Below, in pieces: positions 42,808-54,286 of a DNA stretch of 64,000 nucleotides. The translations under genes and the position numbers were made by a program. Source of the DNA: Hermatobates lingyangjiaoensis (lineage: Eukaryota > Arthropoda > Insecta > Hemiptera > Hermatobatidae); NCBI GenBank assembly GCA_026182355.1, contig JAPFBL010001617.1:8309001-8373000 (forward strand), written 5' to 3'. Each line of letters opens with the position of its first letter. Positions within the stretch are counted from its first letter, which is position 1. The notes beneath the pieces are model-generated. The model ran no database searches. It was not told where the DNA came from and saw only the letters and a program-made list of their open reading frames with translations.

Positions 42808-43335
42808 TCACGATAACTGCTGTAAATGAAATCGATTGTTGAAAATTAATTTTGTAGTTTTATTGAATAATTTGTCACTTTTATACTTGCTTTTTTTTTC
42901 AATGTGGCATGTTTTACTTTTTCACTTCTTTATCAATACTATGAATTTATGCATCAGTGTTAATTTTTTCTGATGAAATATAATTATTTACGCACTTTAT
43001 TTGTATACCACATACCTTAGCGGACTAATATTTCATTTCTTGAGAGAATGGACATCGAAAATGATGGATGAATATTTTTTATTGATAAAAATCAAAATCA
43101 CTGCAAGTGAAATTTATCAAAATGCTTCAGTTTTTTTTAAAATGGTGTTAAAATTCTTTAAGAAGTACTGTTTAGCATCACGATAACTGCTGTAAATGAA
43201 ATAGATTTATTGAAAATTAATTTTGTACTTTTGTTAAATAATTTGTCACTTTAATACTAACTTTTTTTTTAATATATTATGTTTTACGTTTTAACTTCTT
43301 TCTCATTGCTATGTATTTAAGTTACGTCAGTGTTA
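42808..43335. repeat. Tandem duplication; second unit split by the LINE
   Basis: Unit 1 (from 42808) and unit 2 (from 43170) both begin AGCATCACGATAACTGCTGT and stay aligned through GAAAATTAATTTTGTA, AATTTGTCACTTT and TATGTTTTAC. Unit 2 is interrupted at CAGTGTTA by the LINE and resumes at 48206 (AACGAAATATATTTATTTAC), matching unit 1 after 42965. This gives an internal empty-site reference for the insertion. Confidence 0.8.
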
Positions 43336-43430
43336 GGTTAGGTTAGGTTAGGTTACAGTGGCCGTCCCGAGATGTAACACACATAGGCCGCAAGCCGGCC
43401 CCTTGTGATACCATAAAAAGAGTATTGGGG

Positions 43431-46400
43431 CTATTCTCCCTCGTCCCTGGTCCACTCGAACCACCTCGAGAGAACAATAAATCTAGACAGATCACTCTGA
43501 CATGCCCTGCAAAAATCCCTCGCCTCCAATCCTAATCTGGTGGCGTGTCTACCTACGAGCCAGTGCCCCGTGGAAACAGCGATCACATTGGCTACATCTC
43601 TTCTATTCCTGGAAAGAAGATCCTTAGTTCTTGTAGAGTTACAAGAAGGCCACAGCTGCTTTGAAATAAGACACGTGTCCTCCTCAGACCACCTTTGTTT
43701 GATGTGTTCATCAATTCTTTGTCTGATCCAGCGCTTACATGTAGAAAGTGGGGTCCCTAAATTATATAGGATATCCTGTGTCGAGAGAGTAGTGCCAAAG
43801 CGGGCGAGCTCATCAGCCTTACAGTTTCCTTCAATGTTCCAGTGACCTGGTACCCATATAAGTTCAACCTTAGCCCTAAATGACAGTTCATTTAGGAGCC
43901 TCTTGCAGTCTTCGACTGCCTCTGATGTAATATAGATTCCCTTCTGGGATTTAATAGTAGCTTGACTATCTGAAAAGATTTTGATGCCGTTGGTACCTAA
44001 AGAGGTCAAGGCTAACAGACGCCTAACCGCCGCCTAACCGCTTCTCTAATAGCAGTAACTTCTGCTTGGAACACACTGCAATGGTGAGGGAGCCTAAAAG
44101 CTATATTCCATTCAAGTGTTTCTGAAAAGATACCTCCACCAACTCTGCCCCCCAGCTTGGATCCATCAGTAAAAAGCCATATGGATCGGCTGTTCGAGAA
44201 CAAATCCTTCCTCCAGTTCTCCCTACGGGGGATGACTGTGGAGAACCCGCTCCCAAAGGAGGGCTTAGTAATGATGTAATCAATATCTGTAAATAAGCTT
44301 CTGTATTCCTGAAGCACAGTTGACTGTCCAATATGAGTCTCCCTCCAGGGGTTGATCGTATGTAATCTAATAGCCGAATTAACAGCCAACTGCTCCCCAT
44401 ATAGGTCCAGTGGTGTTAAGATTCAGGATAATATCCAATGCCTTTGTTGGGGTGGTTTTAAGACAGCCGGTAATATATACTTCTGCGAGTCTTTGCACCT
44501 TACTCAATTCTTTGAGGCGTATGCCCACTCGTAAGGCTTTCCACCATACAATTACACCATAGAACAAAATAGGTCTGACGACTGCCTTATACATCCAATA
44601 AACTATCCTAGGATTTATTCCCCATCTTTTACCCACAGCCCTCCCACATGAGTAAAGAGTGTGAATAGCCTTCTTAGGGCGTTCCATAATATTGGGCCTC
44701 CAGCTAAGCTTCTTATCCAGTATTAACCCCAGATATTTAGCCTGGTCCGAAAGGCCCAACTGGATTCCATTCAGGGAAGCCATAACAAAAGGAGGAATAA
44801 CTCTCCTCCTAGTAAATAGGACAACCTTAATCTTCTCTGGATTAACTCCTAGTCCATGATCTATGCACCACTTTTGGAGTTTTAGATAGATACCCCTGCA
44901 TCAAATCCGAGATGGTATCTATAAACTTACCTGAGACAGCTAACGCTAGGTAATCCGCATACCCAGTCACATTGCATCCCGATTCCACTAGATCTAGAAG
45001 GAGCCCATTCAGGGTAATGTTCCACAGGAGAGGTGAAAGAACACCACCCTGTGGCATACCTCTCACCGGAGTTCTCCTGATTGTGGAACCTCCCATAGAC
45101 GAGCTGATTCTTCTGTGGCATAGGAGTTGCTCCACAAAGGTTGAAATCGATCGCTCTACTCCTAGAGCTCTCAAGGAGCGAACAACCGACTCAGACCTAA
45201 TATTAAAGGCCTCTATATCATGGAAAGAAACCATAGTATACTCCTTGTATTCCAACGACTTCTCAATCTGGGATACTAGGACATGTAGTGCAGTTTCAGT
45301 AGATTTACCTTTACTGTATGCATGTTGCATGTCGGACCATCGTGTAGGATCAAGATGTATCCGAACCTGTACCTCTATTAGCTTCTCCAATGTCTTCAGA
45401 AGAAAGGATGACAGACTTATTGGTCTGTCAATTGGTTCATTCAGACCTTGCTCCTGAATGAAGCATTCTATTACCTTTAGGGATAAAGACTACCCTAACC
45501 TCCCTCCAGGAAAGAGGAACATAAGATAGATGCAAACAGGATTCAAATATGACCTCCAGCCACGCAAGAATCGTCTCTGAAGCCTCTTGAAGTTCTGCAG
45601 GTATGATGTCATCAGGCCCTGGTGATTTAAACCTTTTGAACCCAGAGATCGCCCATGCCAGGCGGTCCCTTGACACTATACTGCGTTTGACCTGAAATTT
45701 CTTATCAGAAGGTGAATTCGCCCCCACATCCACCACACAACCAAGGAAATGTGTTTCCATTAATAGCTCTAATAATTCAGAGCTTGAGTTTGTCCAGCTG
45801 CCATCTTGCCTACAAATGTATTCAGGCATAGCTGGATCCATAGCTAGGATTTTGTGAAGACGGTTACCCTCCGAGACTTCTTCTATTCTCGAACAGAATC
45901 TTCTCCAAGAGTCCCTCTTCGCAGTCCTTACCTTTTTCTTAAATATCCGAAGGCTGGCCTTATATTCACTCCACTGACCTGAAACCTTGGCCAGGTTGAA
46001 TAGCCGGTGACACTCCTTCCTTAATGTTCTAATTTCAGACGTCCACCACGGAGGTCTGAGTTTCCCCCTGACCCTATGCATAGGACAGGAAGCATTAGAC
46101 ACTTGATTACTGGCAGTTGTCAACCGCTCCACAACAGCGTCCAGTTCCACTGTGTCCTTTGGCTTAGGGACAGGTTCTACTAAAATCATAGCTAGGGTTT
46201 CTCTGTACAACTTCCAGTCGGTAGCCCTTCTGTTCCAGTACATTGGATAACTCGGTCTGTCCAACCTCAGACCAAACTCTATATACTGGTGATCCGAGAA
46301 GGATAGATCATTAGAATCCTTCCAGTCCTTCATTAGCTTGACCGCAGGTTCATTAACTAAAGTTATATCTAGAACCTCCCGTCTATTAACAGTAATAAAA

Positions 46401-46999
46401 GTGGGGGAATGACCCCTATTACAAATCTTAATATTATTACGTATAATATAATCAAAGAGTGACTCACCTCTCACGTTGATGTTGCTGCTGCCCTAATCTG
46501 TATGATGAGCATTAGCATCGGCCCCAATGATCACTGGAACTCCCAGCCTCTGCGCCCTCTAGACCGCTCTGCATACCAAAGTAGGTGGAAGTGGCTCGTT
46601 GCCACCATGAGCCCAATAGGTAGCAATCAGCCAGATTATCCGGCCTCTTAGCTCCACAGTGATTGTAACTGTATCTTGATCGCAAAATTCAAATATTTTG
46701 AACGAGTCAAAAAGATTTCTAATCATTATACAGGCCCTAGGTTTACCCAAACCTGATGAATAGAAAACATGAAAGCCTTTAAGCCGAAGACCACTAACCT
46801 GGTTCTTAGTGACCCATGGCTCCTGTATTAAGGCAAAATCTTCCTTCTTGTTACACAAACGAAGTGTTAGGGCAGCCGTAGCTGCTTTAGAGTGGTGAAG
46901 GTTGATTTGAACAGCCTTCAATCCCACTGAAAGAGTACATCGCTGGTTATTTGGTTCCTTCACCACTTCCTGGCGACGTACTGGGTGGTTCCTCATCAT
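43431..46999 (-). pseudogene. LINE ORF2: AP endonuclease, RT, RNase H (disrupted)
   Basis: Start at 46999. Endonuclease: KAVQINLHHSKAAT, ALIQEPW, then in-frame stops near 46559 and 46497 around VIIGADANAHHT, then SDHQYIEF. RT from about 45700: FKRFKSPGPDDIIPAEL, a frameshift near 45430, AYSKGKSTETAL, MVSFHDIEAF (motif A), MPQGGVLSPLLWN (motif B) and TGYADYLALAV, where the catalytic YADD is YADY. Another shift precedes LSDQAKYLGLILDKKLSW. RNase H: LFTDGSKLGGRVGGGIF, EVTAIREA, IKIFSDSQATI and WVPGHWNIEGNCKADELA retain the D-E-D-H/D set. The tail shows a Cys pattern (RDFCRACQSD). At least five lesions; not functional. Confidence 0.88.
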
Positions 47000-48116
47000 C
47001 GATCGTGCTCAGTTCCCTGAACAGCCTGAACGTAGACTGGAACTCTCCTTCTCCCTCTAAGGAAGACAGACTATCAGCCCCAAGTAACCTTATGGGCTTA
47101 TCGGCGTCTGTTTCCTGAGGGTCCTTAGAACAGGACGGCTGGGCAGGATCACTTGCCGCTTCCAAACGACTCCCCCTAGCATCGCCTTTATACACCTTTA
47201 GGGTGACCGCTCCGAAACTGTAGCTGATCACCCCCTCTGTGCGTTTCAGCTCAGCAAGGAGTCCTCGTTAAGAACGACAGTGACCTGTCGAGAGTGCTCC
47301 TTCACCTCACCCACCTTAACCACCTTCCAGTCATGAGTGGGAAGGGAAGGATTGCATTTTTTGAGGATCTTTAAGATCTTCTCAGGATCGGAAGGTTCCG
47401 CCGGAAACCAAGCCCTGGACCTTGGTCGGCTAGGAATGTCCTCCTTACCAACCGCCTCCAGTCTTGCCCCCGGCCATACCTCTTTAAGCGGCCCTGGTAC
47501 CAACCTGCATCCCTGCAACAAGGAGCCTTACCTTGGTTCTCCTCCAGAATGGACTCGAACACCCCGAGCAGGGCTATTTCCACCAGCTTCCACTGCTTCT
47601 GTGGAAATGCCCCGTCCGGTTAGCTGCGGTCGATCACAGCCCAAATGTGGTGATCCTTGAGCACTTCACTAAAGGGGTGAGGTAAGCGTCTCTTAGGTGA
47701 GGGTCCCTGCCTCTGCTTTTTATCCTCCGGCACAGGATCCTCACCCAAGCGCTGCCTCTTCCCCACATTGCGCCTCAGGTATTTCTCCCTATCCTCCATA
47801 CCGTCTTGGCCCAGCTCAGCGACTGCCTATTTTGCTCAGTGAGGTCTTTCTCAGGTATCTCACTAAGCTTTTTCAGCACGCGCAAAGCACCTCTTTTATC
47901 TTAGGCTCTTAATGAGGGAGTGATATGCTTCTTAGGTTTAGTAGGTCCAGTAACCTGAGATCCTACTAAATCCTTATTTTCCTCAGAAGTGCCAGGATCG
48001 TCCTTCTTTTGAATGGACGTATCCTGTTCCTTCCGAGTGGTTTTGCTGGGCTTGTCTCCAACGCCCATTGCTGATTTAGGGTTTGCTTTAGGTTTAGTTT
48101 GTTCAGTTTCATCCAT
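46947..48116 (-). pseudogene. LINE ORF1 (nucleic-acid-binding protein), frameshifted
   Basis: Starts MDETEQTKPKANPKS at 48116 with a Lys/Pro/Ser-rich head, stops at 47901, and continues in other frames: a KKLSEIPEKDLTEQN-like helix, SRAWFPAEPSDPEKILKILK, WKVVKVGEVKEHSRQVTVVL and NEDSLLS (47521-47246), then SFGAVTLKVYKGDARG to the end at 46947. The KVxKVGExKxHxxQVTVVLNEDSL stretch is typical of ORF1 proteins of insect LOA-like LINEs. It overlaps the ORF2 start by about 50 bp, so ORF2 would have been expressed by re-initiation or a shift. Two or more frameshifts. Confidence 0.7.
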
Positions 48117-48299
48117 ATTTGTTCCTACGAGTACCAGGGGGTAGATGTCCGCCTGGTGAGAGCCCCGACTGACCAGGTAAGGCTACTTCTAACACGTCAG
48201 TGTTATAACGAAATATATTTATTTACGCACATCCTTTGTCACATTCACTTCCTTACCCACATTCTTTAGCAAACAGATATTTCATTTTTACTTTAATTT

Positions 48300-50000
48300 A
48301 AGTAAAGTATAGTGATCGTGAAAAGATTCGATCTCGAAATTTTGACGGGAATTACTTGTTATGATGCCCCAAAAGTCGTTTTATGAAGTTTTTTGGATGA
48401 TATCTGTGTGGGTGAGTGTGTATCCAAACTTTGTGGTTACGCTACAGACCAGAATCTTTGATGAATCAAAGATTTTTGATGATGCTATATTTTACACAAA
48501 ATTAACAATGTAGCCTCATAATGTAAATGTGTTGTATAGTTTGGGACGAATTAAGCGTGATAAGAAAGTCAAAAATGACTTTTGCCAAAAATGTATTTTT
48601 AGACATTTTTTTCTCCTAAACTACTAATTCTGGAGTTTTGAAATTTTTGCATTATCTTTGAGGCTACAAAAGCAATTACTGAAAATATCTTCAGATTATT
48701 AAAACAATTGGAAATATATTTTTTTTTCAATAAAATGTAAAAATTTTGACTTATAATTCAGTCCGAAACCTTGTGAGGCGGATATAAGCCGATATAATTG
48801 CTCATTTTTTCCAAAATTACATTAACGAAAGAGGCGTTAGAGTACTTCTTACTTAGTGTCAATGTTTTTTTGACGCAAAACGGCTCACTAAAACAGAATG
48901 AAATTTTGCCGAAAAATTGAACAAAAAATTAGCAAAATCATCATGAAATTTCAATTATGGCAAAGGAATTTTATTATTAAATATTGATCCTGGACTAATT
49001 ATTTTCTTGCTATACTTGTATCTATTTACATTGACTTAGAAATTTTTTGAGTGATTCCACAGAAATAAAATTGATGTTTAGAGGTTTAATGAAATTTTTT
49101 AAATAATTTAATATTAATATGAGATGTAAGAAGAATAAAATTCTTACTTGTAAAAAATCAACACCTATCAAAAGTAATTTTTGATGCTTTCCATGATATG
49201 ATGTGTTTGTCTCGCAATATTCTCTAATCAATCTCTATGTTGAAACCTTGAACAAAACTTAATATCAGATGTAAATTTGTTTGTGTTTATGAATCATAGC
49301 ATCTTTGGGTAATATTGAAAGATGAGTAATGGACTCGTTCTATATTATGTTGTAGACAAATATCTAGTTTTTTCACTATTGTAGTCTAATAGTTCATATA
49401 GATTATTTTTAAAAATTTCAAGCTTCCAGCAATAAAGGTTTTAAATTATAATGAAAAGCCGGTTTTGAATTTGATTTGAGTATGCAAATCGGCTAATTTC
49501 TAATATTTTTTTTCTCAATATACATTTACAGCAACCTTATCTTGCATGAAAAAGATAGCACTCGCTCGGAGTATATTGGATTTTTATAATTTTTGACAAA
49601 GTGGAAGAGAAGTGATATTTTCAAGTTTTAAATAGGCAACTTTTTTATATCGATGGAGGTCAGATAAATTATGTGCATGATTCACTGGCTATTGAAACAA
49701 AAGCCATGTTCTGTTGTAAGAGATTATTTCGTAACACAAACTCTTCATTTTCGCTTTTCAAAAATGTTTATATTGTAGTTATACTAATGTTATTGTATGC
49801 ATCAGTGGAATGATATACAAAATAAGTGTGTATATTGATAAGTGGATCAATCACTACTTGTTCTACCTGCAGGAATGAAAGAAATAAACATCTCCCATTT
49901 AGACATTTATATTATGCCTAAATGGAACATAATATATTATATACCCAAGAAGTTTAATATTATGTTTACTTATAGTAAAGTTATATTAAAGTTATATTCT
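48300..50000 (+). repeat. Dispersed repeat RepA, most complete copy
   Basis: From TTTAAGTAAAGTATAGTGAT to ACTTATAGTAAAG. It shares ordered blocks with 19895-22045 (see there) and its end with 63590-63755. Contains only short accidental frames. Both ends carry a TTTACT..AGTAAA palindrome. About 1.7 kb; non-autonomous element of unknown class. Confidence 0.65.
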
Positions 50001-51640
50001 AATTTCAGATTCTATTTATTAGTAACTCAGTAATCCAATACTTTTCCCAGTTCATGATATGATTGTATCATACCCGTTTTAGGATATATTCATATTTTTG
50101 AGAGCAAACCGAAGTATGACCCCATGAAATAGTAAAAAAAAATGATCTCATTCCACTTTAGAGTGATATTCACTAATTGTTATTTCTTTCATGTTGACAA
50201 CACTGTGATACTGAAGGAGCTTGCATAAACTGCACATGGTTTTAGGTACATCGACGACCATATATGTTTTCAAAGAACCTATGCCAATGCCAATGACTTA
50301 AAAATGAATTTCTTAAGAGTCATGCTTAAAGTTTACAATAGAAAAGTAATTTTATTCAGTTTTCTAACCATGAGTAAATATACCACACAATAACTGCTTG
50401 TATAGCTGGTAAATCTCTTATATTTTTTCAAATCATCATGGCGCGTCATTCGATTTTTATAACTGAAAGCGTAGGGGTTTTTTACTCGGAGTTTAGAAAA
50501 AAATTGTTATTTATAGCAGTTCAAAAGTTATTTTATTCATTGGATTACTAAGTATGAACACGTGTGAACTTGCATTTGTTGTTCGCGTAAGTGTTTGAAA
50601 AGTAAGAACAAAAACATCTGCGCATCAAAAAGGAGGTTAGTACACAATTTAAATTTTTCATTTTTTTACTACATTACGTTAAATTATAACCATTAAATGA
50701 TGACAAACAAAAAGTATTGAGAAATAATAATAAATACCACATGACAGTAATACAAAAAAAATTAAATGAAACACATCTTTAGTAATTGGCATAAGAATTA
50801 CTTTTAATTAAATAATGCCACTAAAACTAATAAAACTGACTCATTAATTAATATACAATTGAAGTGTTATTTAAAAAAAGTTATTTTATCAAAAAATAAT
50901 CCAATATACCTTCATTTACTTATTTCTAATTCTTTGAATATTATATAATTAAGTGGTCTTCTATAATTTAATAACAATAGATGCAATTTGAATATAACCT
51001 TTTAACATAAGAAAAACAAGGAAAATAGTGATATTAGTAATTATATTTATGGAAAGAAACATCAGAAATATTAATAGAAATATGTTATAATATGACTAAT
51101 GATTCCGTTTCTAACGGAACTTAACTTTTTTATTGTTTAAAACTTTATGTATAATAATGTAAAATAGTTTTAATATAACATAATAGTTGTTAATCAATAA
51201 CAAAGTATGAATATAACTTTTCTTTTAATCAATGTTTCAATGCAAACATTAAGAAACTGTTATTTTACAACCATTTTTGTTTTAAACTAATTTTAAGAAT
51301 CTAGCATAAACCTATTTTTTTTAAATTCAGTTAATTTAAATTGATTACCACTTGCAAATAGTTATTAATAATTATTAAACTCATTGCTGCTTCTAATTTA
51401 ATTATTGATAAATATTAATTAATTTTAAACATTATTTAAATACACAGAATCTTTTTATGTAGTAATTCTTTAGGTTTCTTATATACATTATATACTTATT
51501 TTACAGACATGGCTGCTTGAACTATAGTAAATAGAAATGATGAACTAAAGATATTGTTATTTGTGTACGATTTTTCACATCTATACCAACCAAATTTAAT
51601 TGGTACTTATTCGTCCCAGATTGCATCATGACATTCTGTA
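50001..51640. other. Very AT-rich intergenic, nothing recognised
   Basis: No frame above about 60 codons, no family motif, no tandem structure. Confidence 0.4.
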
Positions 51641-51642
51641 TG

Positions 51643-51951
51643 TTAAGAGCGAAACTTCCACATTGCAGTGTTATGTACTTGCAAAACTAAATCCTTACTT
51701 TTTTTGTTTTGAGGGTGACTATAGCACTGAGTCTTAAAAACTATTGTACTTCCCCTGTTCTGTACTAAAGTACCCCACCAGTTAGCTTCAATGCCTCCAA
51801 GAAGCTCAGCACTTTTGCTGGTTCCAGCGGTAAAAGTTTTTTTGTGGTTTTTGTTGAGTGTACCGAAGCACCTACCTCTGTGCAGCAAAGTTGCCTTACA
51901 GTTAGTCAGCAGGTGCAACGGTGTTTTTCCTCTTCTTTGCAGAATCTGCAT
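51643..51951 (-). pseudogene. LINE-like C-terminal fragment
   Basis: Frame of 102 codons beginning MQILQRRGKTPLHLLTNCKA and HRGRCFGTLN. The TPLHLLTNCxAL..RR.RCFG pattern is the Cys/His knuckle-plus-helix found after RNase H in LOA/R1-type ORF2. Upstream RNase H is absent. GC-rich relative to flanks, so relatively recent. Confidence 0.5.
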
Positions 51952-51979
51952 TAACCATCATTGATAATGACCATTCAGG

Positions 51980-52030
51980 CTCCCTACGTTTCGGGAGAAA
52001 GTAACTTCCTTTCTCCTTCTTCGGGTCCTT
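51980..52030 (-). ncRNA. Hammerhead-like motif with long helix II
   Basis: Minus strand: CCGAAGA (52018-52024; CTGAAGA with T to C), extra A, helix II GGAGAAAG/CTTTCTCC (8 bp, perfect) with loop GAAGTTA, CGAAAC, ACGT, then A and GGGAGCC. The second core base is altered, which should cripple catalysis, but the architecture is unmistakable. Confidence 0.5.
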
Positions 52031-52128
52031 AGGTGAACTTGTGGGAGGTTAGCTCCCACTAGTTAGTGCTTTTGACTCCAATTATAATTATTAAATTTAT
52101 TAAAATTATATTTATTAAAATCAAATGA

Positions 52129-52276
52129 CTTTGATTTCAAATTTTATACAAATACCACTTTACTTTCTGAGGATGTCACTGAAACTTCCATAAAAAGAAG
52201 GAATTTCCTCACAAGGAGCATTTTCTGTTACAAATAATGTATTGATCTGTGTTAATAATATTGAAGGGTATAATAT
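52129..52276 (+). repeat. 148-bp direct repeat, left copy
   Basis: Starts CTTTGATTTCAAATTTTATA and ends GAAGGGTATAATAT. I see one mismatch with 53827-53974. Confidence 0.9.
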
Positions 52277-52284
52277 ATATTTAA

Positions 52285-52700
52285 TTCTGCGCTTCCGAAG
52301 GTTGGTCTCCGGACTTCCTTCTTCTTAGTATCAAACAGGGGAAAATCCCTGTATCTCTATCGGTGGTATTTTGTCCGCTCCATCAGTAACCGGTTTAATC
52401 CGGTACATCGCATACCGGAGTAAGGCTATTTACTCAAGGGTGTCGCCTGGTACCCTTGACGCTCCGTTCATAATACAGTAATACCCTGTATCATCTATCC
52501 TTCGGCACGGATCGCATAACACTTTAGATAGGAGCTGGGATAAAAGGAGGGGATTTGGGGATTAGGAAGGTTCTGAAACGAAGGTAGTCAGACCCAGCCC
52601 CTTATCACCTTCTCCTCATCTTTCGTTTGTCCCTGCGTATAGCAGGTTAATAGGGTAGCCTCGTGAAGGCCGAAAGTCATTACTACCCCAAATATGCACT
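52285..52700. other. GC-rich island of probable transposon origin
   Basis: A sharp GC-rich block with CTCCGGACTTCC, CGGTTTAATCCGGTACATCG, GGTGTCGCCTGGTACCC and CGTGAAGGCCGAAAG. On the minus strand it resembles LINE 5' UTR text in composition, and it ends near a GGGGTAGTAATGAC phrase. No coding frame. It may be the 5' end of the LINE whose C-terminus lies at 51643-51951. Confidence 0.3.
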
Positions 52701-52849
52701 TATAGACTACTTATATTTTAGACGTAACTACGATACGATGGCCTACTGGAGATCACTCCCCTGTGCTTTGTTGATTCTGTTTTAACTCTTGGTCAAATTC
52801 AGATTCTTCCACAAATACGCACTTAATTCATAAACTGAGTAATATATAC

Positions 52850-53260
52850 TAGCTGACCCTGTGAACTTCGTCTTGCCAACTGTCAGTGAATGTCATGTTA
52901 CCTTTAGCTGAGCTTAATTTGGTATTTAATTATTAACATAATAGATAACCCAACAGACGCTGTCCTGCCTCACCTATAAATATTCAATTCGATAAGGAAT
53001 AGAAACTAAGATAACAAATTTGGAATGTCGTTAACAACTAACTTATGTTTTGTGTGATTAGTCAAATTCTTGTTCGACAACTATCCATCACACCATGGAA
53101 TGCATCAGAAAATATATGTTTGGGGTTAATTTTTTACATTTAACAATTTTATTCTCCTAACATATCATCTTAATTCATTACAACATTTCAAATTTTTTTA
53201 AATAAACCTCTTAAATAACAATTTTACTTCACTTAAAAACTGTCCAAGTCATGTAAATTA
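52850..53260 (+). repeat. Dispersed repeat, copy of 5930-6165
   Basis: Begins TACTAGCTGACCCTGTGAAC, a phrase often seen at the ends of arthropod interspersed repeats, with a second version (ACCCAACAGACGCTGTCCTG) about 90 bp on. The part from 53040 matches 5930-6165. Confidence 0.5.
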
Positions 53261-53826
53261 ATGCAAACAAATCAAACTAGTAGGACAAATGATTATTATT
53301 CCAAAACAAAATTTTAGTTTTTAAAGGTTTACTGCCCTAAGCAATTATAAAAATTTCTTTTTTGAATGGCTAATCATAGGTTCAATTTTTTTTAACCAAA
53401 TTTCATTGTTATATAATTATCCGTTTAGGGTTAAAAAAAAACTTGTTCTGAATTCGTAAAAAGGTATTATAAAGCCTCTTCTTATTAATGTAATTTAAAA
53501 ACAAAAAATTACTGAACTCATACTCATATAATGTACTATTTTTAGGTAAAAAAAAAGTAAAAGTATGTGATGTCATGATGAAGTATTCATTTCAGAATGA
53601 ATTATAATGCTGTCTACTTATGATAACTTTGATTTGTAGCTGTAATTTAATTACAGTAATTAGATATGCTCAGTTATCAATATTATTAATAATACGTGAC
53701 ACACGTAGTTACTAGGGTATGAATATACAGGATGAAAACATTACTTAACATTAACTCTAAATAGTCAGTCGCCTTTGAAAACTCTTCTTTTATTGTTATA
53801 AATATTAAAAACTTTTGTCATAAGGT

Positions 53827-53974
53827 CTTTGATTTCAAATTTTATACAAATACCACTTTACTTTCTGAGGATGTCACTGAAACTTCCATAAAAAGAAGGA
53901 ATTTCCTCACAAGGAGCATTTTCTGTTACAAATAATGTATTGATCTGTGTTAATGATATTGAAGGGTATAATAT
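53827..53974 (+). repeat. 148-bp direct repeat, right copy
   Basis: See left copy at 52129-52276; the spacing is 1.7 kb. Either a terminal repeat of an element or a recent segmental copy. Confidence 0.9.
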
Positions 53975-54286
53975 TGCCTATTATTTTACTGAATGTAGTA
54001 AGTACATGTATGACTAAGACCTATAAAAAAGGACGCATATTTAATTAGAAAATTATAAAAAAATAGTAAGGAATTATAAATAATGAGTTAATTATATATT
54101 TTTATTTAAATATATAATACGTATAAACAATTTTCTATTTGATAATAAATTGTCCATTTACTGACAAAATCCTGGATTTCAACAATAGAATTCTTCAACT
54201 CTGGAAGAATTAGAATATATTCAATTATATTGATGTAATCCTTCCAGGATCAATCTCTTGTCTCAGGTTCTTTCCAACTTCTTTAC

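Larger units (their letters stand above)
43336..48193 (-). mobile_element. Full-length non-LTR retrotransposon (RNase-H LINE, LOA-like)
   Basis: Flanked by a 12-bp target duplication ACGTCAGTGTTA (43324-43335 and 48194-48205). The minus strand runs from a GC-rich 5' end at 48193 (GTAGCCTTACCTGGTCAGTC) through ORF1 and ORF2 (endonuclease, RT, RNase H) to a 3' tail that reads as about four GGTTA units on plus (43336-43355) instead of poly(A). 4.86 kb. The domain set with a C-terminal RNase H and non-specific target suggests the LOA/I-like group; the clade is inferred. Both ORFs are broken. Confidence 0.88.

Noticed and set aside
43332..43356. GGTTA repeats as an interstitial telomere
   Set aside because: Only about four units, exactly at the LINE 3' end next to its target duplication, and repeated at another copy of the family; better explained as the element's tail.
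43540..43845. 101-codon plus-strand frame
   Set aside because: Antisense shadow of the LINE RNase H region.
47337..47660. 107-codon plus-strand frame
   Set aside because: Shadow on the opposite strand of the LINE ORF1 coding region.
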